From contig JAVBQU010000191.1 of the NCBI GenBank assembly GCA_031548675.1, positions 1-6,731 on the forward strand: a stretch of DNA of 6,731 nt. Reading direction: 5' to 3'. The notes beneath the pieces are model-generated. The model was given only the letters and a program-made list of their open reading frames with translations, did no database searches and had not been told where the DNA came from. Origin of the DNA: JAVBQU01 sp031548675. GTDB taxonomy: Bacteria; Bacteroidota; Bacteroidia; Bacteroidales; P3. Of this stretch, positions 5,339-6,731 are shown in pieces; the stretch's first letter is position 1, and every line of letters starts with the position of its first letter. Both the position numbers and the translations under genes were made by a program.

Positions 5339-6731
5339 CTACATTTTAGGCTTTAATATCAGAGTAATTTTATTAAAATCGGCAGCGGCATTAATAATGG
5401 CTACAAATTCGTTGTATTTTTCGATAGGAAACTCAAGCTGCTTGTAGGCTTCTGATGAAGTTACGACCAGTTGATTGCCTACTATTTTATAATCGGAATA
5501 AAAATAAGCCTCTATTTGGTTATTCATGCTTAGTTCTGCTTTCATTTTCAAAACTTCGGGATTAGATATTTCATAACCTTCTGGAATTTCAAATTTAAGT
5601 TCGCGTCCGTAACTATGAGCAACATCATATTCTATAGGTAAAATACGCGTATTTTCTCTATACATTTCACTTTGCCTGCCGATAAGCATGCCTATATTAA
5701 AAGTAATGTTTTTACCTGCCCTGCTGATATATTTATCACCTGATAAATGAGCTTTAATGCTAAAAGGTTTTACATACCAATTATCTGGCTTTTCGTTAGA
5801 AATCTGATAATCTATTAATTTATTACTTGCTTTATCTGTTTGTAATATTTCATCTAACAGATTTTGCTTCGCATCATTTTCTGCAAAATGGAAAAAAGGC
5901 TGGTAAAAATCGCATTCGTAATCAGCAAAAATATTATCTACAGTATAATCTAATTTAAAATCATTGACATTTAATTTTATATCAACATTTGTATTGTGGT
6001 ATGCTTTTGTAAAATCATTAATAGGAATTTGTTTAACGTAAGGCATAAACGATTCGATTCCGCTGGCTTGAATTGTTTTTAAAAATAAACCGTAATTACC
6101 CAAAAATTCTCTATCAATATAACCTAAACGTCTGGTGTATGAATTGGGATCCAAGTATTTATTAATTTCAGGAAAATAGAATATATATTTGTCTAAATAG
6201 TTAAACCCATCAAAATCCTTATCAAAGAATTTATCATTTTTTTCAGTTGTCAACACCAATTCAAAAGGAATTTCATAATAACGGAAAGCCCCTGTCATCA
6301 TGCGGACATATCCGAGCGGACTGGCGTATTTGGTTGCTGTAATATCGGTTATTGCTGAAAGATCTACTCCCTGTACATTTTGGTCTATTAGCTGAAAATT
6401 GGTCTTAATATACTTTTCAATCTGCTTAATTTTTTCCTCTGTTGACATTTTATTTGATATGTCTATTTTCTTTATAATAGATTTCAGCAGTTTTTCTTCA
6501 TTTTTTTCCAGCGAAACAATATTATATATTCTTTGAGCTGCCTCGCTTTTGTCATATACTCTTTTGGATGAATTTGCATAGTTATAAGCAAAAGTATATT
6601 CCACCCGTTGTAAATGTGCTTGGTATCCTGCGTATTTTTCTTTTTGCAAGGCTGGTACATTGGGCGTTTCTAAAGCAAGTGTTCTGCGTTTACTTGTAGA
6701 ATCTATTGTTTCTAACATATCGGGACAGCCA
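5339..6731 (-). CDS. DUF3857-family protein, C-terminal part, with degenerate transglutaminase-like domain (5' end outside the window)
   Basis: The frame is open to the right edge. At least four codons (Gly-Cys-Pro-Asp) precede the first Met at 6718, so that Met is probably internal and the gene is cut by the window. Residues below count from that Met. VPALQKEKYAGYQAHLQRVEY (21-41) resembles the segment joining the N-terminal DUF3857 domain to the transglutaminase core in Bacteroidota proteins. The core spans about 90-200: a helix with IEKYIKTNFQ (100-109), YVRMMTGAFRYYEIPFELVLT (137-157), and FNYLDKYIFYFPEINKYLDP (172-191). The catalytic Cys and His are absent, and only the Asp of LDP (D190) remains. 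A C-terminal beta-rich region (about 330-459) ends in INAAADFNKITLIL, as in the DUF3858-like tail. Full-length relatives are usually about 600-700 residues with a signal peptide and are probably periplasmic. The function is unknown; this copy is unlikely to be an active protease or transglutaminase. Confidence 0.85.
   Translation of the reverse strand, partial: GCPDMLETIDSTSKRRTLALETPNVPALQKEKYAGYQAHLQRVEYTFAYNYANSSKRVYDKSEAAQRIYNIVSLEKNEEKLLKSIIKKIDISNKMSTEEKIKQIEKYIKTNFQLIDQNVQGVDLSAITDITATKYASPLGYVRMMTGAFRYYEIPFELVLTTEKNDKFFDKDFDGFNYLDKYIFYFPEINKYLDPNSYTRRLGYIDREFLGNYGLFLKTIQASGIESFMPYVKQIPINDFTKAYHNTNVDIKLNVNDFKLDYTVDNIFADYECDFYQPFFHFAENDAKQNLLDEILQTDKASNKLIDYQISNEKPDNWYVKPFSIKAHLSGDKYISRAGKNITFNIGMLIGRQSEMYRENTRILPIEYDVAHSYGRELKFEIPEGYEISNPEVLKMKAELSMNNQIEAYFYSDYKIVGNQLVVTSSEAYKQLEFPIEKYNEFVAIINAAADFNKITLILKPKM

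Noticed and set aside
5339..6718. Complete 459-residue protein starting at the Met at 6718
   Set aside because: The frame continues past this Met to the window edge without a stop, and its first residues match the middle of the DUF3857 family layout, so the gene is truncated by the window.

Overview
The window looks like a chromosomal segment from a member of the Bacteroidota. The main reasons are the families and their local flavour. There is a secreted GH3 glycosidase of the type found in polysaccharide-use loci, a CPA2 antiporter with an extra membrane block and paired RCK_C (TrkA_C) domains, and the C-terminal part of a DUF3857/transglutaminase-like protein whose closing segment (INAAADFNKITLIL) is typical of that phylum. 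The antiporter start also lacks a clear Shine-Dalgarno sequence and is preceded by TAnnTTTG-type promoter boxes. The DNA is AT-rich throughout. I cannot assign a genus.

Layout: (1) 43-2406, plus strand, a complete secreted GH3 beta-glucosidase/beta-xylosidase-like enzyme. (2) 2407-2998, a 592-bp non-coding gap that is the most structured part of the window. It holds a broken inverted repeat just after the GH3 stop, a small GC-rich hairpin followed by a T-rich stretch, about 4.5 copies of a strict 42-bp tandem repeat carrying a GAAAC/GTTTC hairpin in each unit, a further long-loop inverted repeat, and a promoter-like tandem box upstream of the next gene. (3) 2999-5245, plus strand, a complete CPA2-type K+(Na+)/H+ antiporter with two C-terminal RCK_C domains. 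(4) 5246-5338, a short convergent gap. (5) 5339 to the right edge, minus strand, a 5'-truncated DUF3857-family protein with a degenerate transglutaminase-like fold.

The three genes do not look like one pathway. GH3 and antiporter are separated by a large structured gap, and the third gene is convergent with the antiporter. The GH3 enzyme probably belongs with genes left of the window, since only 42 bp precede it. No phage, transposase, CRISPR, tRNA or rRNA signature is visible. The best candidate for something unusual is the 42-bp repeat array, where paired changes between copies preserve a hairpin and the period equals both 14 codons and about four turns of B-DNA. The catalytically dead transglutaminase-like domain and the gating layout of the antiporter come next.
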